Shown: in pieces, positions 35,591-46,560 of the stretch
Layout of the letters: each line of letters starts with the position of its first letter
How positions within the stretch are numbered: the first letter of the stretch is position 1
Assembly: GCA_949752735.1 (NCBI GenBank)
Contig: OX457052.1
Location: 31,594,483-31,658,482 of the forward strand
Origin: Lumbricus terrestris
Taxonomy: Eukaryota > Annelida > Clitellata > Crassiclitellata > Lumbricidae
Direction: 5' to 3'
DNA length: 64,000 bases
The notes under the pieces: generated by a model
Seen by the model: only the letters and a program-made list of their open reading frames with translations
The model's database searches: none
Told to the model about the DNA's origin: nothing
Program-made: the position numbers and the translations under genes

Positions 35591-35631
35591 CCTCCACACA
35601 CCTCGGCCCGCAGGGCCGAGGTGTGTGGAGG
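35591..35631. repeat. Perfect 19-bp GC-rich hairpin with 3-base loop
   Basis: 35591-35609 is the exact reverse complement of 35613-35631; loop GCA. It can form a cruciform or a stable RNA stem. The two 100-codon open frames over it are chance. Confidence 0.93.
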
Positions 35632-35639
35632 GCGTGGGG

Positions 35640-35828
35640 TGTGGCGGGTGGGAAGGAAATTTTCCCGAAAACTCAAATTTCACGGGTGGCGTACAAGTGG
35701 AGGTCGGAGCGTACAAGTGGAGGTCGGAGTGTTGTGGAGTGCAGTGGGGTGGTTGTGAAGTGGTGGGGTCGTGGCCGGGAGCGTGTCAAATCCTAAATTT
35801 CTCAGGCAACGCCGGGTACCCCAGCTAG
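35640..35828 (+). mobile_element. Possible Helitron-like 3' end
   Basis: A G-rich stretch contains a tandem 21-mer ('cgtacaagtggaggtcggag', twice) and ends 'aacgccgggtaccccagctagt'-like sequence at 35809-35829 (CTAGT terminus preceded by a GGGTACCC stem). That is reminiscent of Helitron termini, but no 5' TC end was located. Confidence 0.3.
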
Positions 35829-36678
35829 TAAACCTATATAGGCCTATAGGCTATATAGAATTATATATAAATAACATTATGTAGGCCTATAATTATAATT
35901 ATGGGTCGTCATTTAGAGTGCATTGCTTGGCACAGGCAATATTATTTCCGGCCAGAGCACTTTTGAAATTATTGCCGAAGTCGGTTAGACAATAAAACCG
36001 AATAATTCGGTCTTGCCAGAACAATAGCCGCGTAACAGGTGCACTTTTGCAAGGCGCCGTAACAAACAGCGCAGGACAAAGGCGCGCAGACAATAGCCCG
36101 CATAGCGCGCAACTACCCGGGCGAGTATCTAATGTTGAGTAATAATGATTAATAATTTACCGCCTAAGGCTAAATTATTGGGTATGTACGATACAGAACA
36201 GGACCATGTAAATTTAACGCAAATATGGTCGAATTAACGTCTAATTGCAGAGCTTCCGACGTCTGCAGGCGTTGGTTCCAACATATGGAACCGTTCCGTT
36301 GGGTGAGTTCTTGCGCGGAGTGGCTCACAACGTTACCATATAAACCGGTCTTAGCTTCACTCGCGTAATTTACCAACTTTGCGAAATAGAATGACAATTT
36401 ATAACCTACTTTAATTAATATATACACACACATACAATTTCGAAAGTGCAGAAGCCATTATTAAACTAATAATTTTGTGTAAATTTAACTTTTGCCTAAA
36501 CTCAAAACGTAGCTACTACATGTACTCCTCGTCTTCGTCCTCTTCCTCCTACTCCAAGTCGTCCTCCTCTTCCTCGTCCTCCTTCTCTTCCTCCTTTTCC
36601 TCCTTTATATAATTTTCGCTTATTCAACATTCCGGTTGCCAGACCGCAATCGGTTGCAGTGGAGAGTTAAGCAGTTAT

Positions 36679-36890
36679 CAGGTAGGCGCAGCGGTCAATA
36701 AATGTTGCTAAACATCATTCTTGACAAGAAGTTCTTATTATCTTTATTAGGCAGGGCAAATGATAAGATTATCTGCAATGGACGAATTGTCATTCTTGAC
36801 AAAGTCAGATCCATCGAAGCTCATGATTTGGATGATGATTATTGGCCTGAATCGCATTCAATCCTGACACTGCATCTGCATAATTCTTGA
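36679..36890 (+). repeat. Repeated short ORF unit, copy 1
   Basis: 'caggtaggcgcag' leads into a frame (36702-36890) MLLNIILDKKFLLSLLGRAN.. of 62 codons. A second copy starts at 37501. Length difference between the copies inside the frame is 6 bases, in frame. Origin and function unknown. Confidence 0.45.
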
Positions 36891-37500
36891 TATAGGCTAG
36901 GCTACATCAGCCTTAACCACTAACAGAAAAGGCAACCTGAAATACAATTCGTGTGGGTGGTGTCAACCTATTTTGAGTTCTGCTAACTCTGTGACACATT
37001 CCATAAAAAATAAACCAGCGACAAACTAAGAGATGGACGGCTTAACCTGCAAAAGATCCGTTCAGAAGGTAAAGGGCGCATGCACATGACATGTATAATT
37101 TCCCGGATATAGCGAGTTTTTTTATAAAATGTACCTTAAGACTTAAACCCCAAAACCACCATATAGTGTTCTAAAAGTGGATTCCAGACAAGTGTTCCTA
37201 GCAATAATTTTGTTTCGTTTCCACCGTCTAGCCAATTCATGTCATGCTTGTGCTCACACCTGCGTGTCAATTAATAGGTCAATCAATCGATCATTGTAGG
37301 CCAAATCAGTAATTGTACTGCCTTTCGTTTATCTGCAAGGAAATTCGCTGTCACAACGCAGCAATAATTATTAACAACATATTCGAATTCTGATTGTTAT
37401 AGGAGTAGAGGCTTTGCTATGCAATAGTATGGTGTCTATAATATTATTGTGGTCCAATGGAGTGCACAAAGTGCCTTGCGGCAATAATTTCCCTAGTTTT

Positions 37501-37715
37501 CAGGTAGGCGCAGAGGCTTATAAATGCTGCTGAACAATGTCATCATTCTTGACAAGAGGTTCTTATTATCTTTATTAAGCAGGGCAAATGATAAGATCAT
37601 CTGCAGTGGACGAATTGTCATATTTGACAATGTCAAATCTATCGAAGCTCATGATTTGGATGTTGATTATTGCCCTGAATAGCATTCAATCGTGACACTG
37701 CGTCTGCATTGTAAA
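37501..37715 (+). repeat. Repeated short ORF unit, copy 2
   Basis: Direct repeat of 36679-36890 at 822 bp distance. The same frame reads MLLNNVIILDKRFLLSLLSR.. for about 52 codons and stops early at TAG where copy 1 has TCG. Confidence 0.45.
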
Positions 37716-38152
37716 GAGTTCTGTTCATCCGCTTTTGCGAACAATTCCATGGCGAATTTGTTTGTTATCATTCACTGCGATTAATTATTAGTTCATTTAG
37801 GTAATATTTCTTAGTTTTGAGCGGCGTTAGCCTATCCCTAATTTATCGGCAAATTTTATTCTAGTTAACTTATCAGTCGTCAAGGCCGACCAGCGATGTC
37901 GGTCAGAAAATAGAACTTATTGTGCAAGAATGAAATATGATGATAGTGATAAATTTGATAACTTTTTGTCATTCCAGCAGGAAAGATTCAATCGTCTCAG
38001 TAAACTCAATTCTATTTTTCGTATGACATATCAAAGCAATTAAGCAATGATTTCGAAGAGCGTTCATTGACTTTCTGGTTATTAAATTTTGTGGCAAATA
38101 TAAATCGCGAGTTAGATAATTTATGTGTGCTTCATCAGTTCATCTTCATCCT

Positions 38153-38295
38153 CAGAGGCGGCGCCAGCATTTCAGTGTTGGGGGGCTGAATACTCGCGGA
38201 AGAAATTTTCCATTTTCATTCGCCAAACTTTCGATCTTTTTCTTCTTTTCTTGTCATTTGGTCGAAAAGTCGAAATCATAATGAGTATTTAGGAA
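38153..38295. mobile_element. Truncated hAT-like MITE
   Basis: The left end 'cagaggcggcgccagcattt' and G-run resemble the elements at 39122 and 56003. The right end is missing. Confidence 0.5.
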
Positions 38296-38349
38296 ATGCA
38301 TCTACTACAATCATTTCTCGGCGGGTATGGGTACGAATAAATGAACCAA

Positions 38350-38825
38350 AGTTCAAGGTCAAAAGTCAAGGTCAAGGTCACGGCCAAGGCAAAGATCATC
38401 TTAATTAGGTCACATTAATCAGGGCATATTAATTGGGTCATATTAATTAGGTCATGTTAATCGGGTCACGCTAATTAGCTAAATTAATTAGGTCATAATA
38501 ATTATATTATATTAATTAATAATAATAATTGGAATTTATTAATTACAGCAATTATTGAACACTAATTAGCAACACAAGCTCCACTACGGCCTGAAATGAC
38601 TCATCGAAGGGCCGCATAGCATTATGGGAGCTGCACTGGATTCCATTTCTCGGCATCCTCCCCTCCATTCATTCAAATTTCAATTCCTCACATTGAAACT
38701 GGACCCTAATTAGCAGTGCAAGACCTACTCCGACCGGAAATGACTCATCCGATATTCTATCTCTCTACATCATTAATCCTCACCCTCCAACCCTCCATTC
38801 CACCCCTCGATATATGCAAATTTGT
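38350..38825 (+). repeat. Solo fragment of foldback left arm
   Basis: Same order of motifs as 7560-8005: 'caaggtcaaggtcac', 'ttaattaggtca' units, 'attaattaNtaataNtaattNgaattta', 'gaaatgactcatc', 'attatgggagctgcactgg' and 'accctccaNccctccattcc'. No partner arm within reach. Confidence 0.85.
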
Positions 38826-39121
38826 AGCATGTGCATAACAATCAACGTTAATTTTACTGTCGTCTAATATTCCTTAAGCCGTCTCCGTACTTTCAAGGAT
38901 TCCGTTAATCCAAGTCATCACTGGCCGGTTTTTTTTAGTGTTTACTGATGTAGTTGTGTTATTTTCCTGCTGACTAAAATTAAATTACGTAACCGTGGCG
39001 TTAATGTTGCACAGTAGGCTAGTGCAAGGCGTAACAAAGTCCAATAATTATTTATGGGTTTTCGTATTTTCAGTTTTTATATTTAAAAGCCACGTTTTAT
39101 TCCGTGACATTGTTGAATCAC

Positions 39122-39419
39122 CAATGGAGGCGCCAGGATTTCAGTTTTCGGGGGAGGACTGAAGCCCATGGGCGGAGACATGCTCCAGAAGTTGAAGAAG
39201 ACGAATCGCGGAGAAATTTTCCATTTTCATTCGACTAAATTCCTGACGACTATTTTCTAAGTCATTTGGTTTAAATCTAAAAAGAAATATTTCATTATCC
39301 CAGTCAAAAAAGCTAACGACCGTCTATAGTCGTTTGGTCGAAATATCATGAAAATATTGCATTTTCACTGTCCCAAAAAACCTTATGACCTCCCCCTAAA
39401 CCCTCTGGCGCCGTCACTG
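39122..39419. mobile_element. hAT-like MITE, shared by B and C units
   Basis: TIR about CAATGGAGGCGCC / GGCGCCGTCACTG; 8-bp target duplication 'tgaatcac' (39114-39121, 39420-39427). The same insertion is at 56003 in unit C, so it predates the duplication. Confidence 0.9.
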
Positions 39420-39594
39420 TGAATCACCAGAATTTGTTGAGCTCGATTTGATTGACAGTTAATCGACATAATTTTCGATGCGACACACATAATCTAGTAA
39501 TCTATTAAAATTAGTCAAAACCGTCACGTTAAAATAAAAAAATAGAGCGGAGCAATTATAAAAGTATATTGTTGAAATACTATACTGCAATATA

Positions 39595-40755
39595 CAGGGT
39601 GCGCCAAAAAAGTAATCCCCTACAGTTTTCAGCCCATATCTTGGCCAAAAATACGAATTTTTAAATGAAACTTTACAGTCTTAAAGGCAATTTATACCTA
39701 CGTACAATGGTCGAATTACAAAAAAATATTTCAAACGGAACAAAAGTTACACCACTTTTAGGGAGGCTACCCACCATTTTTTGACGATTCAAAAACGAAG
39801 CGCAAAAAAATTAGGTTTTTTGCCAATATCTTGGCCAAAATTAAGAATATCGAAATGAAATTTTACAGGCTTATAGACAATTCATATCTGCACATGGTGC
39901 TCAGATTTCATCAAAATATTTCAAACAGGACAAAAGTTATACCACTTTTAGTGAGGCCACCCACCGTTTTTTGACGATTCAAAAACGAAACGCAACAAAA
40001 AGTAACAAAAACACAATTTTATTAAGTCTCATCTCAAATAACTGTTGTCAAATGACCTTGGTAGTGCTTCACAACTTGTGCTCAATGCGCCCACCACCCG
40101 TGCCAAAACTTCTTTTGAGTCTCTTTGCAAAGTTCTTGATGGACCTGTTGATTAAGCTGATAGATTCCTTATTTACCAATTTGATCGTCATCTTGCTAAG
40201 TGACTTCTCAGTGGCGCGCAACTACGCTGGTGCTCTGTTTCTTTTTTAAATAGTAACAATAATGATCATCTGGCAATATCAATGCTATTTGATAGCAATT
40301 ATTTAAGATGAGACTTAATAAAATAGTGTTTTTGCTACTTTACGTCTTTGAATCGTCAAGAAACGTGGGTGGCCTCACTAAAAGTGGTATAACTTTTGTT
40401 CTGTTTGAAATATTTTTGATGGAATCTGACCACCATGTGCAGATATGAATTGTATTTAAGCCTGTAGAATTTCATTTCGATATTCTTAGTTTTGGCCAAG
40501 ATATTGGCCAGAATAATTAAATTGGTTTTTTGTGACTTTTCGTTGCGTCGCGTTTTTGAATCGTCAAAAACCGGTGGGTGGCCTCACTAAAAGTGATATA
40601 ACTTTTGTTCTGTTTCACTTATGGCTATGAAATTTGGCTGTTGCACGTAGATATGAATTACCTTCAAGCCCGTAAAACTGGATTTGAAAAATTCCTATTT
40701 TTGGCCAAGATATTGATAAAAAGCCGTAGGGGATTTCCTTTTTTGGCGCACCCTG
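39595..40755. mobile_element. Tc1/mariner-type MITE with arms of about 460 bp
   Basis: Ends CAGGGTGCGCCAAAAAAGTA / ..GGCGCACCCTG between TA dinucleotides (39593-39594, 40756-40757). The arms are inverted copies to about 40050 and from about 40295. Each arm holds two direct copies (about 190 bp) of 'ccacttttagNgaggcNacccacc..gacgattcaaaaacga'. No transposase. The C unit has the empty site near 56455. Confidence 0.92.
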
Positions 40756-40918
40756 TAGTTCACTGAATCAGCCAAAGTAGATTGATGGAAAAGAGGTTGA
40801 GGTCGCTCAATAGGTCTGCACACCTGCGGCGTCAGTCAGTGAAGCGAGATAAATCTTGATGACAGGGCGTTTTGAAGAGAATGTCAAACCTTGACAGATT
40901 GTGGCAGTAAAGCGTATG

Positions 40919-40991
40919 AATCATTACACTCGAATACTTTCTGACAATTTGATTACATCATGCAGTGTGATTCGCCGCTGCTATAAATAGT
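40919..40991 (+). promoter_or_regulatory. Copy B core promoter: conserved block and TATA box
   Basis: 'aatcattacactcgaatact' at 40919, then 'ctataaatag' (TATA) at 40981, 82 bases before the ATG at 41064. The spacing is identical in copy C. Confidence 0.75.
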
Positions 40992-41063
40992 CAAGCCTTT
41001 GCTCTAGTAGCTACTTGCTGAGATCCATCCGTATATTGCTCTGACGTGCATATTTTGGCAAAG

Positions 41064-41267
41064 ATGCTTGCTATCTACATCGCGACCGTGTTGGCTTTGT
41101 TGGGCTCTGATCTTTTGCCATCGAAGGTTCATGCTGGAGATTCCAAAGGGTCCAAAGACTCCAGTGATTCCAATGGGTCCAGTAACTCCGGAGACAAGGG
41201 CTTCTGTAAAAATGCGTTGAAAAAGATCACGTCCGTGACAAAAGATGGGCCTCTTCCAGCGTGCAAG
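41064..41267 (+). CDS. Secreted Cys-rich protein family, copy B, exon 1
   Basis: Complete member: 41064-41267, 42643-42851, 46476-46551; about 162 residues. The ATG at 41064 (aaagATG) matches the start of copy A; there is no upstream in-frame ATG. Signal peptide MLAIYIATVLALLGSDLL.. to VHAG (cleavage about residue 25). Then a 19-residue Ser/Gly/Asp/Lys linker (DSKGSKDSSDSNGSSNSGD), G-F-C-K-N-A-L-K-K-I, and P-A-C-K at donor 'gtaagc'. The signal peptide differs from copy C by one base in 75, in contrast to the variable core exon. Secreted disulfide-rich protein, function unknown. Confidence 0.85.
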
Positions 41268-41555
41268 GTAAGCATAGATTACTGCTCAGGAGCAACACAC
41301 ACAAACACACAGACAAACAGACGCATACACACGCACGCACGCACAGACATCATATAAAATTTAATGCTTCTGTATGTGTGTGTGTGCATCTGCACTGTAG
41401 TCTATCCACCAGACGCTGCATAGTTGCTACTTACTTCTTAGCAATTCTTTGGCCTTTGTTTTTGCTCATTGTTTTCTTTCCGCATGTGAATTGTATAGTG
41501 ACAGTCAATTATAATTATCATAAAAAGTAATCGTCGGCATCAACATGACTGTCGA

Positions 41556-41865
41556 CGCCACCAACAAAACTACCACCACCAACACGAACATCAACACCAA
41601 CAACAACACCAACAACAACACCACCAACGCCACCACCACCTCCGACACAATCGCCAGCACCAATACCCCACCAACACCCCACCAACTCCCCCACCAACGC
41701 CCCCACCAACACCATCAGCACCACCAACACGAACACCACTTACACCACCATCACTACTACTCCAACACCACTACCACCGCCACCCCTCCCCCCACACAAC
41801 AGCCACCAACACCACCACCACGACCACCAAAACCACAACCACCACCACCACGATCATCATCAAGG
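41556..41865. repeat. (CACCAN)n-rich microsatellite
   Basis: Imperfect CAC/CAA trinucleotide repeats in intron 1 of copy B. A shorter purer (ACC)n is at the matching place in unit C. Thr/His and Val/Gly open frames are artefacts. Confidence 0.92.
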
Positions 41866-42276
41866 CCATGGTCGTCCACTTTCCCCTCACTATCATCACG
41901 TCATTGTTTGATATCGACGCAATTAACTATAATTCAACAATATTGTTGATTATTATGATCATGTGATTGGCCCATTCATAAATGACGTCGACGAAGTTGC
42001 AATAAAATAGCTTCTATTGCAAAGTGTGCAAAGCACAAGGTATCGACCGTTGTCACCCGAAATGCAAAGCCTTAATCAGATCACTATCCAGAAAATGCGT
42101 GATGGTAGGGAGATACCGCCATCCTATAGAAGATAATTATTATGTTATCTGAAAACGTAGACTTTTCGTATAATTTATGAGAATAACACAACAGAAGCGT
42201 CTGAACAAGGTGATTAAAACGAATATTATCAGGATGGTCGCCAACTTCACTACTATTGTAATAGTATGTTCCCATG

Positions 42277-42523
42277 CAGGGGCGGATACAGGCATTTTCG
42301 AAGGGGACCAAAATTTGAAGCGATCTTTGTGAGAAAAATATCTGATGGCGTTTTTTTATTTTTGAATCATCTGGTCGTAATCTCTTGGGAATATAGGCCT
42401 ACTATGACCTCTCTATTTCTCTCTCGTCTCATCCCGCTGCATTGATTCAAAGCTTTTTGAAGCCGAATGGGGGCCACTTTGAAAAGAGGGGCATTGCCGG
42501 ATTGGCCCCTGGATCCACCCTTG
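42277..42523. mobile_element. hAT-like MITE in intron 1 of copy B
   Basis: TIR CAGGGGCGGATACAGG / CCTGGATCCACCCTTG; perfect 8-bp target duplication 'ttcccatg' (42269-42276, 42524-42531). The right part is also present in unit C (to about 58859). Confidence 0.9.
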
Positions 42524-42642
42524 TTCCCATGTATTTTTTAATTCAAACAAACAACCGGACGTAATGCAGTCTAGATCTTTGTATTCAATTAGCTCAAATT
42601 AGGCCTATCCATATCGATTTAAATCGTGTCATTGTGTTAAAG

Positions 42643-42851
42643 TGTGGTCCATCTGGATCTATCAGCAATGTTGCCATCCTCGATGTCTCGACCGGAGAAA
42701 CGGAAACGGTGCCCACCTGCACTGGCTGCACCGGTCCTCAAGTTCTGGTTGTGAGCTCGGCAGAGTGCAAAACTGCTGCTGGCAGCTCTTTCTCTGACTA
42801 CGCAAAGTTTTTCGCTAAAGCTATTCGATGCACAAACATCAAATTATACAG
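42643..42851 (+). CDS. Secreted Cys-rich protein family, copy B, exon 2 (Cys-rich core)
   Basis: Acceptor 'attgtgttaaag', donor 'gtaggt'; 209 bases. It encodes CGPSGSISNVAILDVS.., T-C-T-G-C-T-G-P-Q, S-S-A-E-C-K, Y-A-K-F-F-A-K-A-I-R-C-T-N-I-K-L-Y. Five Cys. The last 15 residues are almost the same in copy C, the middle is variable. Confidence 0.85.
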
Positions 42852-42964
42852 GTAGGTAGCACTGTCTGGTATTCTTATTGCCAACATGGCTGTCATCATG
42901 ACTTCAAATTAGCGCTTGAGGCTTAATTTTTATGGAGAATAAAAGGAGCACACTGCGGAGCACC

Positions 42965-45421
42965 GGCGCCCCATCAAAATAGCCCGGTCAAACTAGCCCC
43001 CGTCAAAACAGCCACGTCATAATGGCCCACCGGCAAAACAGCCCCGTCATAATCGATCACCGTCAAAACAGCATCGTTATAGTCGATCGCCGCCACAATA
43101 GCCCCGTCAAAATCGATCTCCGACACAATAACCCCGTCAAAATAGCCCCGTCAAAACAGACCCGTGCCATTTTGTCGGGGAACGACAAAGTCGCGGAAGA
43201 ACACATGATTTTCGTAAAGATGTAAATTGTAATGTCAAAGAAAATGGTGCAAAGACGGTTAATTGGAAATCGATTCAGAGATTCCAATGGCAACATCCAT
43301 AGCTAGGATCAAATCAATCAATCAAATCATTTATTGATCCCACAATAACAAACAGAAAATAATGCAAGACAATTGATATTTAACATAGTAATGTATTCGG
43401 TAGAGAACTTTATTAGATAGAGGAGGGAGCAATAGGCACCTCCAGAAGGGACTAGTCCCGCTTAGTAGGGGGCCTATATACCATGATTAAGTTAAACAAG
43501 ATGGTGGGGGTATGATTAGATGGGGAGAGAACAGACGCTATAGTATAGTACATAACATTATACAGTATATATGAATAATATAGGGATACATGACTTAACT
43601 AAAGCTTAACTAAAGCTTAACTAATAAACAACAAAATAGAGATTAGGATATATAAATTAATGTGTGTGCACGTGCAAGGGTTTTAAAGTGACTGAGGGAT
43701 GTAGCCAAGCGGATTTCTTTGGGTAGACTGTTCCAGTTTGTTGGGCCCTGGACCCCAAGCGAAAACTTACGGACATTAGTCCTAGCAAACACAGGTCTGA
43801 AATCATTGCTGCTTCTAGTACATATCAGATGCGGTGCAGGATCAAAATAGGAAGAGAATGATGGTGGAAGGAGGTTGTTAAAATATTTGTACATGAAAAT
43901 GCAAGTTTTTGGGTAATGTTTAGGAGTTTGTATTCGAAGAATAACGGACTGGTGTGTGAATTTGGGGGAGATTTAGTTATGACTCTTATAGCCTTTTTTT
44001 TAAGGATCCTTATACCATTAAGATGAGAGTCGTATGTAGAAGTCCAGGTCATATTGCAGTAAGTGAGATATGGGTATATGAGGGTATAATAGAGATCCCG
44101 TAGGATATGAAGTGGAAGAAGATAAGACACTCGTTTTATAATGCCTAAGTTCTTCTTAATTTTATTGCTAATTTCAAAAATGTGTGTTTTCCACTTCAGG
44201 TGTTGGTCAATGTAGACACCTAAAAATTTTGTTGAGGATACTTGAGGAATAACAATATTATTTAAGACAATTTGACTATTGTCATAGGGGATGGATTTTC
44301 CTGTGGAACGAAAGACGATACAATTTGATTTTTTTGCGTTAAGTGTTAGTTTATTGCTTGTAAACCATTCGCTTGCAGACATTAAGTTCACTATTTACCA
44401 ATTGTATTAAGCGGTCGTATGAGGAATGGGAAAAAAAGACATTGGAATCGTCTGCAAACATAATGAAATGTAGCACAGTTGACGAATTTGGCAAATCATT
44501 AATAAATATTAAAAATAAGAGTGGACCAAGAATTGATCCTTGTGGTACACCAAATAGAATGGGTAAAGGGTTTGAAAGGAAACCATTACATATAACTCGT
44601 TGGTAGCGATTCGTAAGATAACTAGTAAACCAGTCCAAAGAAGTACCTCTAATGCCATAGTGTTCAAGTTTAGTTAGGAGGATATTATGGTCAACAGAGT
44701 CAAAGGCCTTGGCGAGATCAAGGAAAATACCAATAGAATATTCATTTTTGTCCATCGCAGCAGCTATCCTGTCTTGGATATCCAGTAGGGACATTGAAGT
44801 TGAGTGTCCAGATTGGAAACCATGCTGCGAAGGGTATAAGATAGATTTATGAGTAATGTAGGAAAAAAGGCGAGGATCTAATAGGATCTAATGGTTTTCT
44901 GAATAACTAAATAAAAAGTTAAGGGCAGGTAAAGACAATATGAAAAGTTACTTCTACGTTATTTTGTAAGGTTAGTGCTCAAGAATAGAGATTAGCAAAT
45001 AACGGCTCTACAAATGGGGCCACACAAGGTCTGAGAGCACTTTGATGAAACCGCACCGTACCGCCAGAGTATAATTATAAAGGATGACTGATCCATAAGT
45101 CTAGGCTATATAAAGTCGAACCGCTGTTACGAAACGAAGCTAGTAATAAAATACAGTGTTCATTGCGTTACTTTTAACAGTTCACATTTAATCCATTCTG
45201 GAATTGAGTTGTCGGTGGCGTCTATGGCCGGGGTATTTTCACGCAACTGCTTACACTGGCTGTTTTGACGAGGCTATTTCGACGGGGCTATTTTGTCGGG
45301 GACTAATTTTTCGGGGCTTTTGGTCGGTGAGCGATTATGACGGAGCTGTTTTGTCTTTGGGCGATTATGGCGGGGCTGTTTTGACGGGGCTGTTATGACG
45401 GGGATATTTTGACGGGTCACC
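42965..45421. mobile_element. Foldback element with subrepeat TIRs, 10-bp target duplication, and nested LINE
   Basis: Flanked by identical 'gcggagcacc' (42955-42964 and 45422-45431). Unit C has the uninterrupted site ('tgcggatcagcaa', about 59330). The arms, about 200 and 175 bp, are inverted arrays of a short unit like 'ccccgtcaaaacag'/'ccccgtcataatcg'. The interior contains a minus-strand LINE. Same general design as 4272-4878. No transposase is visible. Confidence 0.9.
43305..44895 (-). mobile_element. CR1/L2-like LINE inside the foldback element
   Basis: RT motifs read right to left: G-I-F-L-D-L-A-K-A-F-D-S-V-D-H, F-G-V-P-Q-G-S-I-L-G-P-L-L-F, M-F-A-D-D, F-L-G-V-Y-I-D-Q-H-L-K-W, L-T-Y-C-N-M-T-W, G-P-T-N-W-N-S-L-P. 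Frameshifts near 44385 and 43890 split it in three frames, so it is dead. The 3' end is near 43310 ('atcaatcaatcaaatca'). 5' truncated. Related to the LINE at 1175-2844. Confidence 0.88.
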
Positions 45422-45631
45422 GCGGAGCACCAAATGGAGAGTTGAATGGGTTGACAGGATTGGCTGAAAATTTCAACGGGAATGGTGCTGAAACCTGATC
45501 TACTCTGGCTCTCGTCTAAATCTTTCCCGTGTAGAGCAGCGCTAGAGACAAGGACGACCCAGGACCCTGTTAGAAACAGGCCGTGTACGGTGCGTGGCTG
45601 CGGTATTGACTGCGTCGAATGACGCGGCAGA

Positions 45632-45950
45632 TTCATTCATTCGGACATTTATATAGCGCTCCTTCAAGAAAAAAACTACTCAGAGGTGCTCCCGACTCCA
45701 GCACGCATAAAAAGAATAGTTTTCAGTTTCGCAAGAAAGAGTCCCAGTCCACTGATCCAAAGTCCCAGGGGGAAGGCCTGGCTCAAAGGAAGGCCATTCC
45801 AGTCCACTGGTCCAACCACAGAAAAGGCTCGATTCTTCATGGTAGTTGTACGAGCAAAAGGAACTATGAGGACTCCCTTATTAGCAGAGCGTAACTGACG
45901 ACGTCCTTGGATACCCAATGTAAAGCTGCATAGCTCTCGGAGGTAAATAT
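45632..45950 (-). mobile_element. LINE 3' fragment, unique to unit B
   Basis: Minus frame contains L-G-I-Q-G-R-R-Q-L-R-S-A-N-K-G and A-F-S-V-V-G-P-V-D-W-N-G-L-P. Left boundary 'tcattcattcgg' is the LINE tail. Unit C reads straight through at about 59530 ('ggcagatatttcgagaag'). Confidence 0.8.
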
Positions 45951-46475
45951 ATTTCGAGATACTTCGAGAAGATACGCAACAATAAAAACTTAAATGTCCT
46001 ATGTGTGCACTGTGCAGGATTAAAAATTCGGAGCAAATGTTTGTCATGTAAGCAACTACGTATGCCACAGTTAGCCCTGTTTGATAGAGTAACGCGAGTC
46101 GCCCAACTGCGGTGGTTAAACTCTTACATGATCGAAACTACATGTAGACAATAGACATATTGAGCCGAAAATTTAATGATTCAAAAAAGCATTTTGTCCA
46201 CTATGTAGGCTATTTATTTCACGAACTACTTACACACTAATAACAAACCCTAAATGATATTGTGTGTCACTTGGGACTATCACCGAGAAGATGCCAGCAA
46301 TCAAAGATCAATGTGAAATATGAAGCCGATACTATCTTGTGAATAATAATTATCACAGCCGCATAGCTAGTGAATGGTAGGCAATGATTTATTTAGGTAG
46401 GTAGGCTATTCGCGTTAGAACCTGATTGTCGATCATGTTGTACACTAATTCATTTGTGTGTATACATGCGTTTAG

Positions 46476-46551
46476 GTGCGACTGTCCAGTTCCAACTGTA
46501 GTGCCTACTACGACCGAAGAAAGGACAACTACTGATACCTTTGTATTATAA
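46476..46551 (+). CDS. Secreted Cys-rich protein family, copy B, exon 3 (short Thr tail)
   Basis: The acceptor 'catgcgtttag' gives G|TGC GAC TGT CCA (Arg-Cys-Asp-Cys-Pro), then only about 21 residues, PTVVPTTTEERTTTDTFVL, and TAA. It is the shortest tail of the family. A possible polyadenylation signal AATAAA lies at 46855. Confidence 0.82.
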
Positions 46552-46560
46552 TCGTCCGAA

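Noticed and set aside
41046..41063. Longer N-terminus for copies B and C
   Set aside because: The upstream codons start from GTG, not ATG, and copy A has no matching extension. The ATG 18 bases later fits all three copies.
42643..42851. Resemblance of the core to oomycete elicitins (small secreted, Cys-rich)
   Set aside because: Cys spacings do not agree and elicitins are not expected in an animal; a profile search would be needed.
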